A stretch of DNA of 64,000 nucleotides from Polytrichum commune (taxonomy: Eukaryota > Streptophyta > Polytrichopsida > Polytrichales > Polytrichaceae), in contig OX485805.1 in the NCBI GenBank assembly GCA_950295325.1, forward strand, positions 25,781,501 through 25,845,500, given 5' to 3'. How positions within the stretch are numbered: position 1 is the stretch's first letter; each line of letters opens with the position of its first letter. The notes under the pieces were generated by a model. It was not told where the DNA came from. It worked only from the letters and a program-made list of their open reading frames with translations, and ran no database searches. This document shows, piece by piece, positions 1 through 10,700 of the stretch. A program made the position numbers and the translations under genes.

Positions 1-161
1 TGCACCCAAAACGGCTAATTGTAAAAGTGGCAATCCAAAAAGGATGCAATGATAGGGTGGATGTGGTGACTGGCTAAACATGTCATATCACACCACTTGG
101 GATCACCTTTGGGTGCTATTGAGTTGACCATTTTGTGTGCATTCATATGTTGAGTAGGATC

Positions 162-187
162 TTCGAGGAGGAGGCTTATAGCCTCTT
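162..187. repeat. 26-bp direct repeat, left copy
   Basis: A 26-base string starting TTCGAGGAGGAGG and ending TAGCCTCTT is found here and again, identical by eye, at 2575-2600. The core GAGGCTTATAGCCTC is itself a small palindrome with a TAT loop. The two copies bracket 2.4 kb of gene-like debris. Confidence 0.8.
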
Positions 188-2574
188 CCCGAAATGCCGC
201 CCTCTGGGGCGGCCACGTCACCTCAATCTTTGCTAGGGTTAGGGTTCGCCGCAGCACGTTGATGAGCGACATCCCTTCGCAAGAGGAATGGGTGGAGCTT
301 TCGCAATTAGGATCCTAAACTGTGTAGCACCTTACCTGCTCTTGAGCTTTGTTATGCCATAGCTAAGCAGTATCATGATGTGCCTGGGAGATCCTCACAT
401 GTTGCTATTCTAGATGGTGACGATCTCGAAGTGGGAGAAGCTTCCAGAGCTCCCCGATGGAGTCATGGAAGATTGCGAGTCCTGGTAAGTCTAACCACTC
501 AATTTCTTGGGTCATCACGAACTATCCTTGCCTCTTTGATATCTTTGTCGTTCACTATACTCCTTAGAAGTGCAATAGAGAGTATACAGAAGTTTTAAGA
601 GAATTATGTCTAAGCTCTAACAGACGCATACAAAACCTCTCTCGCCATTGCGAATAATGTTGTGCTTGTTCTGTCTTTTCCAATAACGTAATGTGAATGC
701 GGAAATTTTCACTCCTAAACCCAAGCTTAGATTTCTCTTTCTAGATAGATAGATAGAAACTCCGGTCCCTTTTTTAGCAAGGGGCCGGCGTGAATAAAGT
801 GTCCGTTCGTAATGCCAATGACCCGATGCCCACCGGACAAGGGGACATTGGGACAATACTACTCTCCCCTTTCGAGGATGGACACTATAATGACACACCA
901 TACTAGTTCCTAGCTAGCCACTAGTGCCTTGAAGATACCGGACATGGTATCCCCCCAAAGGGCTTTGAGGTACCCATACAACAAGGTCCTTTCTCTTTCT
1001 ACCAATACGTGAAGGTCAATGCACCAGTGATATTAGGAAGCATCAACTTGGATCTGCTCTGATTATTGTTAGTGCTCCTCTCCGAAGCCAAAAAATTCTA
1101 AGTGGTTTGCCTTGTCATTTATTTATTGAAGTGGTTTTGTGATTATTGTTAATGTCATTTGTGAAGTTTCATTCACGATGACTTCTTATCTTCAGAGGCA
1201 CGTGGGTCTGCATGAGAAATAGGAGTCAGAGTCAGATTTTGTGTTTGATGCTGGCTGCTTGCAAAAATAGGCGTTGATGATCCTCAGGACTCTGATTTCG
1301 ACCCCACAAATTAATGGAGCTTCCAGTCGAGGTCGCCTTCATGCAAGTTTTGTGCATTTATTTGATACTACTCTTTCTCATATAATTCATATGCTTCAAC
1401 TGTTTGAGTGACTCTTGAGACGCCTCTCTTTAAGAATCACATACAGTATTCTGGGCAATTGCCCTCTTACCTGGTGGTGAGCTGCATTTTTCCGGTTTTC
1501 AAAATTGTAGCCCTCTGTGGGCCGATTGTACACCCACTGTTTGTTCTTGATGTTGTCTGTTCTATCTCAGTAGTGTAATAATTTAAAGAAACATAGAGGG
1601 CGGTAAAGGTGTTTGCAATATAAAATCAATGTATAGCTATGACATAGTTTGATGAGGGGTTAGTTCATCCAGTATTTTCAATGTGGTTCTTAGTTATGTA
1701 GTGTTTTTGTACATGTGGACATCCGTATTATATGAAGATGTGTCCTTTTGGAGTAATGCACTTTGGGTATACTACTTATATTCCACTGACTGGGCCCTTG
1801 AAATTATCAGTTGATCTGTCTCTATGGAAAGATTTTCAGGTTTTTATTTATTTAGCAAGGTGTAAACGGAAAACAACTAGAGCAGCTCATGCCAACAACA
1901 ATCGAAGACGTGTTGTTCGTACTCGAAGATTTGGAGCACAAGGCTCATTGTCTAGCTCAGAGAATGAGTCTTCTGCAAAGGAAATTGACCAAGAAGATAG
2001 TGAGGAAGATTCAAGCTATGGTCTTCGACAAAGAAAATCTGGAACTTCAACTCACAAGAGTCGGCAGGAAGGGTCAGGTTCAGGCCATACTTCAAGAAGA
2101 GATAGGGGTGCCCCTTCCAGGGAGATTCGTACATCAAGTCGAGCCCTTCCAAGAAAATCATATGCAAAGTTGTGCTATTGGGTGTTGTTTTGATTTAGGG
2201 AGGGGGCATGGTCGTATAGGTTTTTGTTATCAAGGATTTTTTATACTTAGGTTAATGTGAACATTTTTTTCCTCTGTCTATTATGTAGGCAGTGTTGGAG
2301 ATTTTTGTATTATTCCTAGCAAATTTACCTTATAGAATTATTGGAAGAAGTGGAAGTTGTAGGAGACACCTGTAAAGTAGGACGTGCATCACATTGTGTA
2401 ATTTTTGGTAAAATAGAAGTAGGAACATGTTGAAGGCATCTGTTGGCATGTAGGAAAGATTTGATCGTCTGAAGGCATTATTTCCAGCTGCTACCAATAA
2501 CTACTTGTTTGAATATTAAGTGTCATTCCTTTCATATTTTTAGGTGAAAAATACATGCTTTCCATATTTTTATT
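188..2574. other. Segment with gene-like fragments between direct repeats
   Basis: This 2.4 kb stretch lies between two identical 26-bp repeats. It has local coding-like composition without an intact gene. Around 369-483 a frame reads KWEKLPELPDGVMEDCES and ends at a good donor (CCTGGTAAGTCT). Around 1220-1310 there are acidic stretches such as ESESDFVFDA and DDPQDSDFDPTN, interrupted by stops. Around 1862-2160 there is a basic, Ser-rich stretch. Together these look like exons or captured exon fragments of a nuclear, low-complexity protein. I do not recognise the parent gene. It could be a real gene whose other exons I cannot see, a transduplicated fragment or a pseudogene. Confidence 0.3.
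1862..2193 (+). pseudogene. Possible exon fragment, basic/Ser-rich nuclear-type protein
   Basis: An open stretch of about 110 codons follows an acceptor-like TTTAGCAAG. It encodes KRKTTRAAHANNNRRRVV, then an acidic patch (QEDSEEDSS), then GLRQRKSG and Arg/Ser-rich sequence. Such alternating basic and acidic low-complexity sequence is typical of linkers in chromatin or nuclear-scaffold proteins, but no catalytic or folded domain is visible. A second frame is also open for 123 codons over the same DNA. No start is convincing. The call as an exon remnant rests on composition and the nearby splice-like sites only. Confidence 0.2.
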
Positions 2575-2600
2575 TTCGAGGAGGAGGCTTATAGCCTCTT
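2575..2600. repeat. 26-bp direct repeat, right copy
   Basis: Second copy of the 26-base repeat described at 162-187. Very AT-rich DNA follows to about 2,900, in which I see nothing further. Confidence 0.8.
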
Positions 2601-2904
2601 TGCGTTTAATATATATTTTCTATAATGTTTCAAATAATTTTTATTTTTTTCTATTTATATTTTAAGTTCTCATGCTTTTATTTCATTTATTATTTTCATA
2701 CTTTTATTTTATTTTATGTTATTGATAATTTTAGAATCCATACTTTTAATTTAAGTTAAGATAAAAGAAACACTCTAGTATAAATTGTCGTTTGCACATC
2801 TGTTTGAATTCCAATGCATCATGTGAAATATTTGTAAAACTACATATATGCACTTATTATTTCCTTCATAACAACGTGTTGTTAACATACGTTTAGACTT
2901 TGTT

Positions 2905-3146
2905 TTCATTTGTTTATTTATTTAGAGAACAGAGTTGGAGGGCAATAAAACGAATATCAATTATTCATCCCTTTTAACAAAATTGAAAGCCGAATTGCCA
3001 GAGAGAGCTGCTAAAAAACCAATTTGGTTTTTTAGCAACTCTCTCTGGCAACTCTGCTTTCAATTTTGTTAGAAGGGATGTATAATTGATATTCGTTTTA
3101 TTTCCCTCCATCTCTGTTCTCTAAATAAATAAATAAATGAAAAAAA
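2905..3146. repeat. Near-perfect inverted repeat (foldback element or hairpin locus)
   Basis: The left arm (about 2905-3022) and right arm (about 3024-3146) are reverse complements around a single T at 3023, so there is essentially no loop. The innermost 13 bases, GCTAAAAAACCAA, pair perfectly with TTGGTTTTTTAGC. Over the ~110-bp arms I count only a handful of mismatches (for example GGGC versus GGGA, and ATTCATCCC versus ATACATCCC). The outer ends run into AAATAAATAAATAAA / TTTATTTATTT. The form fits a foldback MITE. If transcribed it would give a long double-stranded RNA stem. No target duplication could be defined in the AT-rich flanks. Confidence 0.85.
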
Positions 3147-3428
3147 AGTATAACAGTTTGACAACATCTTTATTTATCTCAACTTATCCTCTATTACCAA
3201 CATATTCAGCCTGATAAACTCAGGTGAAACAATGTCATTGATATTATTAGAATAAAATGGTTGATAGCAACTGAATAATGTTGGGCTAGAGTGGACCAAC
3301 TAACCGCCGATTGATGTGCAAATATTCAAAACATTATTATTTTTGTGCATAGGATCACAATGTTTTTTTGTAGTCTTATAGAAACCTTATACTGTATGAA
3401 TGTGAAGAGGGTTCACACTGCATTGCAA

Positions 3429-3452
3429 ATATATATATATATATATATATAT
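3429..3452. repeat. (AT)n microsatellite
   Basis: A run of about 12 AT dinucleotides. The surrounding 3147-3574 is AT-rich and holds nothing else I can support. Confidence 0.9.
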
Positions 3453-3574
3453 CAAAGCAAGCTGTGATTGATCATTGAACTTGACATTATACAATTTTTT
3501 CGTGGAATTCTGTTTCTAATTAGAGAATCAGAGGTTGCCTTTTCAACAAGAGGTTACTTGTGATGTAGGATGAA

Positions 3575-3725
3575 ACTACACTAAATATGATATTTTGTGT
3601 CATATGGTATTTTGTGTCACTATGGTAAAGTTTTGGATGATTCTTCTTATAAATAAGTGAACAAATATTGTCATGGATGATGGACGAGTTCACCCATTGG
3701 ACAAAATCATGTCTTCTCTTTTAAT
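3575..3725 (+). mobile_element. MITE family A, left-end fragment
   Basis: It begins ACTACACTAAATATGATATT and continues with the inner sequence shared with the full copies at 33292-33664 and 61929-62308 (GTCATATGGTATT, GTCATGGATGATGGA, GAGTTCA). Similarity stops near 3725 and no right TIR is present, so it is truncated. Confidence 0.7.
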
Positions 3726-3879
3726 GCTCAAATTAGGGAGGTTGTATGGTATAAGTACAGTGTTCTCCCGCTTAAGTACACACTTTGAGCCAAAGCCGTT
3801 GGTGCACACTTAGTTGATAGGTGTGTACTTCACTCATATCGCTTTTAAGACCCTCTGATTAGATGAATCACAACAGGAA

Positions 3880-4150
3880 ACAGATGACACTTAAGGCAAC
3901 CCACTTGCCCGAATTTGAAAGTGCTACAGACTTCAAAGGCTTCGAGGCTCTACACAACACTATCCTCGGCATCGACGACCGATTGTTTTGCTCCAATGTT
4001 CAAACGGAAGCTGGACAGATGTATGATGAACTCTGATGATCGTTTGAGGCGTTACAACGAAACCTTAACGAACTGACATTGAATGTCAAGCGTTAAAAAA
4101 ATCATGCTTTTGTGGCAAATGACGTTGCATAACTTAAACAAACAGTAAAG
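3880..4150 (+). pseudogene. Decayed coding fragment, helical/coiled-coil-like
   Basis: Read in one frame, this stretch gives plausible protein (LPEFESATDFKGFEALHN, then SFEALQRNLNELTLNVKR, then KNHAFVANDVA and LKQTVK). It is interrupted by a TGA TGA pair near 4035 and TAA codons near 4096 and 4131. The pattern of long meaningful runs broken by TGA and TAA fits C-to-T decay of CGA and CAA codons in a silenced sequence. The reading is heptad-like and hydrophilic. Flanking stretches (about 3755-3800 and 4170-4225) contain weakly inverted ACTTAA / GTAC-rich sequence that might be element ends. I do not recognise the parent protein. Confidence 0.35.
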
Positions 4151-4225
4151 TATAAACCCTAATTTTGTCAAAAAAAAAACGCACTTAACCGGGATGCATA
4201 CTTAAACGGGTGCGTACGTAAGCAT

Positions 4226-5561
4226 GAGATTATTGTAGGAGACTTGACTTACTCGCCTCATTTGAAAAAATGTAGCTGATTATTTACATGAAATCAAATT
4301 ATGAAACAACTTGCATTCCTCATCGTTTCCTCTACTCCATCTCTGAAGAATATTGCACAAATTTCAAGCCACTCTTTCTAGCCGAATCGGCTTATTCTCA
4401 CCATGTTTCCCGTGTTTCCGCCTCAATCCTCGAATCTACCCATAGTGGACATCTAGGAAGACCTATTGGCATGTGGCAAGTAGATAAAGAATTTAAGACC
4501 CCAGCCTTTAATGGCTTCAAAGCAGATGCTCCAACATTCGGATGAGCTTTAAAGAGCATTTTCGGAGTTAGAAAATCATAAGAAAAAATCCACACATGTG
4601 CCATTGTTTGACGAGGGTGGACTTGTGTGGGTGGGCAAAAGGAGTCCACTCAAGGCCGAGTGGTCATGGGCCCAACTTCAAATGCCCGGGGTTTTGTTAG
4701 TATATATACATGTAGTATTGATTCTCGGCATTATTTTGTCGTTTTGCCCAAGTCCCTTCATTAATGTGCTTTATGTCCTGCACTATTTACCCCGACACAA
4801 TTTGTAGGTGCCATCTCATACTCTAATCTCACCAAAATTTCCGTCCAGTTTTCAGCCATGAATTACTGAGGATTATGTTGAGAAATAGATGATGGTTCAT
4901 CACTTTACACACTATTACAGTTGGAGATGTCGACGGATGGTGTCAGAAGTGGTTGGTGTGATAAGCCCCTCAATCTTATATGTACCTTATGTGTGTGCAG
5001 ATAGAAATTCTTATGATTTTTGAAAAACAGTTCAAGAAAAACTGACGACTTATAACTAAGGTATGTGGGAATGTGGTCACTCTTCTTAATTGGACACCTA
5101 TAATAAAGTGGTATGTGGAAAGACTTAAACTTAAGAATAGGCTTCACCCAAAAAAACACACACACACACACACACGAGTTTTTCTTTTCCTTATTCTTCT
5201 TCTTTTTTCTTCGTTTTTTTTTTTTGGGGGGGGGGAGGGGCGACTTTGCTAATGAGATAAAGGCCGGAACGTGTGACTTACTACTTTCGGGCAATCCTTG
5301 CAAAAATTTGGGCCCGAACAAGAAAATTGTTGCATGTCTCCGTCCGACCCAAAACTTAAGAAAGAAAATTAATTGTTCTTCCGTTCTTGAAGGGCCACCT
5401 TGTCCACAATACAAATATTGAGTGCGCTTCACCTTGTAGGTCCCAAATCCAATATATAGGTTCACTTCCACTTGTAAAAAAGCAATTGTATGTGATTTCA
5501 TCGCGTAAATGAAATCGTCAATAATGCATGTAATGAACTTGGAAGCAAAATCATATGAATG
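4226..5561. other. Intergenic, no supported gene
   Basis: AT-rich DNA with a short (CA)n run near 5158-5174 and an adjacent T-rich then G-rich tract (5176-5240). The open frames here are short, mirror each other on both strands and have no recognisable motif. Confidence 0.6.
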
Positions 5562-6010
5562 AAAAACTCATTAACAATGAGGTGATACTTTGTGACTTCC
5601 AATTTGAAGCGGCCTATTTTATTTTGAAAGGAAATTTTTTTCATGCCTATGTCTAGATAATAATACTAATGAAAAAATCAAGTAGTGTATTCTTTCTCAC
5701 ACACATTTGAAAAAGTCTTAATTCTCATATTTGAATTAATTTGAATTTGATACATTTTTAAATTTAGGTTAAGTATCAGTTATCCACATTTTTGATGTGC
5801 ACTAGCCTTGATTTATAAATGAGGATGAAGATTTTTTTCAAATGTGTGGACTATGAGTAGAAATAACACTTGTAAGAAGTATGCATTATTATTATTATTT
5901 TAAATGATTGATATCTCATATTAATTTAGAATGTTAATTATTTGTAATTACAAAGATTGCTTCATATTGTAAGTCACAAAATAGCACCTCACTAATAATG
6001 AGGTTTTTTT
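5562..6010. mobile_element. Small TIR element (MITE-like), ~450 bp
   Basis: The left end (AACAATGAGGTGATACTTTG, then TGACTTCCAATTTGAAGC) is repeated as reverse complement at the right end (GCTTCATATTGTAAGTCACA, then GCACCTCACTAATAATGAGG). TIRs are about 50 bp with a few mismatches. The inside is AT-rich and non-coding. Confidence 0.65.
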
Positions 6011-6865
6011 AAGTCATATTTTTACTTCAGAATCAATTACATGCCTTATTGACGGTTTCGTTTATAGGATGAAATCCCATTCAATTGCTTATTACAAAGT
6101 GGCAGTGTACATATTATATATTGGTGTTTGAGCCCACAAGGTGGAGTGCACTCCATATGAGTTTTGTGGGCAAGGTGGGCAATGTTTTTTCGGTTTAGGC
6201 AAAAAAAATTGCATGAGTTGCCCAAAGGTAAAAGGTCGTGGGCTCCGGCGTTTACTCATCAATAGAGCCCCCTCCCATCCACACAAAAAACTCGTATTGG
6301 AGGGGTTAGCATTCGCCCTACTTGGTCACTTAAGAAGAACAAGAATCGTTTTTTGCATGCCAACTCTAGTTTCAAAACATAACAATCTTCATAGTCATAA
6401 CTGCTAACTTGATGAGACAATTCACAATCCGATCTAACAACCAACATTGTACATGGAATTTGGGAAGTGCCCAAATTACATCCACATACCCTTACACAAA
6501 TTTCTAACAAGCTTGCAAGAAAACGCCCAACCGATTGCTTGTGCTTTTCTAATGAATTGCAAGGTTTGTGATGAGAAATTCATATAAAGGACCATTGTTT
6601 CAGTAATACGTTACTATATACTCCCAAAAAGTATACATCTCCTTATGTTACATTTTCTTGTGCTCACGATTTTACATACTTATATCATATCAAATCCCTA
6701 TAAGTACCCCATTTATTCCAATTAGTGTGACTTGCCAAGTAAAATCACTTGGTGTTCTATGCACCCATAAATGTTATTTTAGATTCTAATTTTGACACTT
6801 GGAAAGGAACTCGTAGAAATTATTGGTATATAGCAGAGCCCAACATTTTCCTTTTTAATTGCACC
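6011..6865. other. Intergenic, nothing supported
   Basis: No motif-bearing frame, RNA gene or clear repeat was found here. Confidence 0.5.
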
Positions 6866-6867
6866 CA

Positions 6868-7165
6868 TACCCAGACCATGCCCATCAGCAGTGACCTATG
6901 CCCACCCATGCCCACCCATAGCATGACATGTGTGCACCCATGCCCACCCATGCTATTCAAATTGCGCCCATGTATTCAAAAATTGTGTAATGTGTATTGT
7001 GTAATTGTGTAATGTGTATTGTATGATTGTGTAATTGTGCCCCACCCATGCCCACCCATTATAATATCAAACCCATGCCCACCCATGAACAATAATATTG
7101 CACCCATGCCCACCCAAAACCCATGGGCATGGGTGGGTATGGGCATGGACATGGGTATGGGCACC
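6868..7165. repeat. CCCACCCATG minisatellite with an internal inversion
   Basis: Repeated CCCATGCCCACCCATGC-like units occupy 6868-7120. The strand bias then flips: from about 7121 the units appear as GGGCATGGGTGGGTATGGGC. The junction near 7118-7128 (CAAAACCCATGGGCATGGG) forms a hairpin. Open frames across it on both strands are by-products of the repeat. Confidence 0.8.
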
Positions 7166-8063
7166 CAATGTAGGGCTCTGGTATATAGGTCATGCATTGA
7201 GCCGCTTCACTTAGACCTCTTGTAAGTGTTATTGAGCACTTGCGAGATTCCATTACGACTATTGGAAACTAAGTCATTGAAGGTTTGTGCATTTTTTTCA
7301 TTTCGAGTTCACAATTCCATTTACTTTGAGGAGGAAATTTATAATGGAGAGACACATGCACTCGTGAAGCCAGTCCTTTATGTCAGTCTTAGCCCAACGG
7401 GCAATGAAAGCAAGAAAGTTATCCGCATGTACCAATGGGGTACATACAAGACCCATTCCGTCGCAAAGGAATGTTTATTTCAACATCTAAGGAAAAGGTG
7501 AGCGTACTTGTATGTTGAATATATGTATTGGAAAGAATAAACGAGAGTCAAATGTACTATTGTGGTCATGATCAATTGTGTGGATAGTCCTTGAGATGAA
7601 GTTTTCACTTATTAACTCGACCCTTAAATGCCCCTTTGAGGACTCGGAGGTAAAGCAATTCCTAAAATGTGCTATTAAATAAGAGATTCAAGTGTCCTTT
7701 GCTTATTAGGTTTTATAGAAGAGAAGTTGTAAGGCATCTAACTGTAATCTCTAAGTGTCTACGAGATCCGGATTGGGTCTCTCCAAGCAAAAAAATAATG
7801 TATTTGAGCTACATGCTTTCAGTTTTAGTTAAATCACATGACATCGAAATTCCATGAACTCGAGCGTATTAACCTCCTTGTGGTTTGCTAATTCTTTGAA
7901 ATTTTATGTGAATTTTTTTGAGAACATTGAGTTGGTCTCAAGTGTTGAAAATGTCCATTAATTTACAAACACTTGTAAGTTAGTGAGGAACACTACATTT
8001 TGTACGTATAACTTATAGGTCCTTGTAGATTCTAAGGATCACTGCATTTTGTTCTATCACTTA
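7166..8063. other. Intergenic, no supported gene
   Basis: Open frames at 7226-7501 and 7669-7857 have no recognisable motif, and I do not support them as genes. Confidence 0.45.
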
Positions 8064-8362
8064 GGGTGGGTTTTTGCACTAGGGTTTGGGACCAAAGAAA
8101 CTCCAAAATCAAGTGATCTTATTGGGTGAGAGCAAAGTTTTGGACCTAAAGTCTAAGATAAGTTTGAGATACGAAAAAAAATACAATGGCAATGTGACTT
8201 TAGTAGTGCCGAATCTCCTATGGTCCCTACTCAACAAATTACTCCTCATGTTTGAGAAACTAGTCTTCAAGGTTGGGTCTAGTCTTGAGTTTGAAAGTAA
8301 AATCCATTTAAGGGGTGTTTTATACCCAAGTTTCTTGGACCCAAACCCTAATATAAACCACC
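8064..8362. mobile_element. Small TIR element (family C type)
   Basis: The left end GGGTGGGTTTTTGCACTAGG continues with GTTTGGGACCAAAGAAACTC. The right end (AAGTTTCTTGGACCC, AAACCCTAATATAAACCACC) is its reverse complement with a few mismatches. About 300 bp long, non-coding. Confidence 0.6.
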
Positions 8363-9843
8363 ATTACGTGATTAATGTGACATCATGTACCAACTAGAAT
8401 ATTGGGGACTTCAAACATACGAGTCCTAGACAATCAACATGTGTCACTAAGAAAGTGTCCTACGTCACTAGAAAATCAACAGTTCTACCCCACTGCTAAA
8501 TTTGCATACTTCTCTCACCGACGCATGATGATTGCATAGGCCTCATATGTTGGTAGGGTGGGTGAGTGGAGTGTGAACAAGACAAAAATAAAGCGACAAA
8601 CCTTGGCATCCAAGCGACGGGTGGTTTCAAGAATAATTTCACGTCAACTTCAAGTGAGTGGCAAGGATCGAATCGACCACAAAAGTAAAGAACAATCGAG
8701 GGAGAATGCTCGTCGATCTTTAGCAAGGCTTGTTGTAGGGTCCAATCTAATTTGCCGCCCTTAGTTTTTTTTTTTTTTTTTAAAAAATCTTTTCATTTTA
8801 ACTTGTGGTCCATGGTGGATGGATCGGTCATAGGCCCAGTCGAGAAAACACCTTTAGAGGTCACTCACGCTCTTTCAAGGGGTGAATTCCAAAGCGGCTA
8901 TGTGTTTTTCTTGGCACTTAAAATAACACTACCAACACATGAGTCCTCGACAACCATCTTGTGCCATTGAAGAAGATATGTAAATCTATTGTTGTGATAG
9001 ATATGTCAATTTTTTTAATGACGTAGAGCAATTTTTCAGTGACACGCATCAATTGCTGAGGATTTGTATGCTTGTAAAAGTGTAAGCTTCATTAACTACG
9101 TGGTTTTATGACTGTATTTCACCATGACAAAAGTTGGAGTAAGAGTTGTGACGGGGCACTTTCTCAAGGTTGTCACTCCCCCTTGTGTTATGTAACCATG
9201 TGCATACAAAGGGTATTTTTATTGGGGGCTATTTACCTCCTCAATTGGATTTCAGGAAACCCTTCAAGTAGAGCGGGAAAAAAAAACAAAAAAAAACTAC
9301 TTCATCAAATATTCAACACCCTCTAGGTAATTATAAAAGGAAACCTAGACTATTTCAAATGATGCTTAATTACTTATAAAATTTTGATTTACTCATTCCG
9401 TACGAAGGCAAGCTTAAAACTCCAATATAACATGGCTTATATCCACGTTACTTTATATTGGTGAAAGAAGAGTGTACACATCATAACCCAGTCGTTTAAT
9501 TTTTCATCCATTTTGCATGTATTATATGTGAATATAATCATTTTATTTATTTATTTTTAATTCCTTTATTATATTTTGTCACACTAATTTCTTTCTACCT
9601 CAAACCTAAAGTGGGGGTTTTACCCTTATACTAAATTATATGTAATGACATGTTTCATAATTTTATGTAGGCTATGGTAGATCCAAAGTTTACATAAGTT
9701 TTCTTGCCAATGTATAAAATAAAATAAAAACCTATAGTTGTTCTCACATGGCTTTTACTTTCCAGCCAGTCACTCCCCCCCCCCCCCCCTTAGAGCACTT
9801 TGTTGAGTTGTGACCAGCCCAAGACTAACCAAAATGTAAGTAG
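8363..9843. other. Intergenic, nothing supported
   Basis: Contains a T-run near 8765-8780 and a C-run near 9775-9790. No gene or confident repeat was seen. Confidence 0.5.
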
Positions 9844-10700
9844 GTACACTAGATGATTTTATTTGGTGCCACCAATTCTAATCACCAACACTAAGTGTAA
9901 ACCTAACATTATTTATCATTGCTTGTTAAAATAAAGGAGGGGGGGGGGGGTAATTACAAATTTATAACGTAGCAAATATTGTCACCTACTAAGATTTTTC
10001 TTTTCATCCAAATGTGAATCATCCATAACATATTTCCTCACAAAAATGTTGGGATGCATAATATACCAAATTTTGTTTCAATTATTGGCAGGGAGTTCAT
10101 TCAAATTTCAATCACCCATGACAAATATTTGTAATTCTATTTGTAAGAAGTGTCATTAGAAAAGTCACCATAGTGACTTACCGTAGCTCTCTAGCAACTT
10201 GGGCAAAAAATAATGAATTTTAATGATGCCTAAATTTTTGGGAAATTGATTTCGTTGAGTGTCCAAAAGAAGAAGAAATGACATTCAAAAGAGTGCCTGA
10301 AACCACAATAATGCAAGGGACATTCACTGGATAGTCTCTCACAAAGACCACTTTGTATAACACTCACACAAAGCAAAATTCGTTGACAAGCAAAACCTTG
10401 ACATGCAAGTAAAAAGACAAACTTTTGGGTAAGGAATGTTGATTAAGGGAAGTGATAAGGTTTATCATAGCCGCCATAGATGAAATTAGGAAAAACATCC
10501 ATGAATTATAGAAAATGACTTGGACGAATGTCCTATTTATTTTAAATAACTTTTTTAATCTGCCCAATTTTAGAATATTGTTTTTTGGGCTGCCTAATTT
10601 ACTCCCGCACTTTAATTAATTATTAGGCATAAAGGTGCCCAAGCTGCTAGAGAACTATGGCATAATATTATATGACACTAAATACAATATTTAGTGTAGT
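9844..10700 (-). mobile_element. MITE family A, expanded copy, minus orientation
   Basis: The left edge (TACACTAGATGATTTTATTT, GGTGCCACCAATTCTAAT) matches the reverse complement of the right end of family A. The right edge (TGACACTAAATACAATATTT, AGTGTAGT) matches its left TIR. At ~860 bp it is more than twice the ~375 bp of the full copies, so either it carries inserted sequence or it is a longer related element. A G-run (9941-9952) lies inside. Confidence 0.6.

Noticed and set aside
4905-5501. 198-codon minus ORF
   Set aside because: Runs through a (CA)n / poly-T / poly-G tract giving a Lys/Cys/Val-rich stretch; the plus strand is open as well; no motif.
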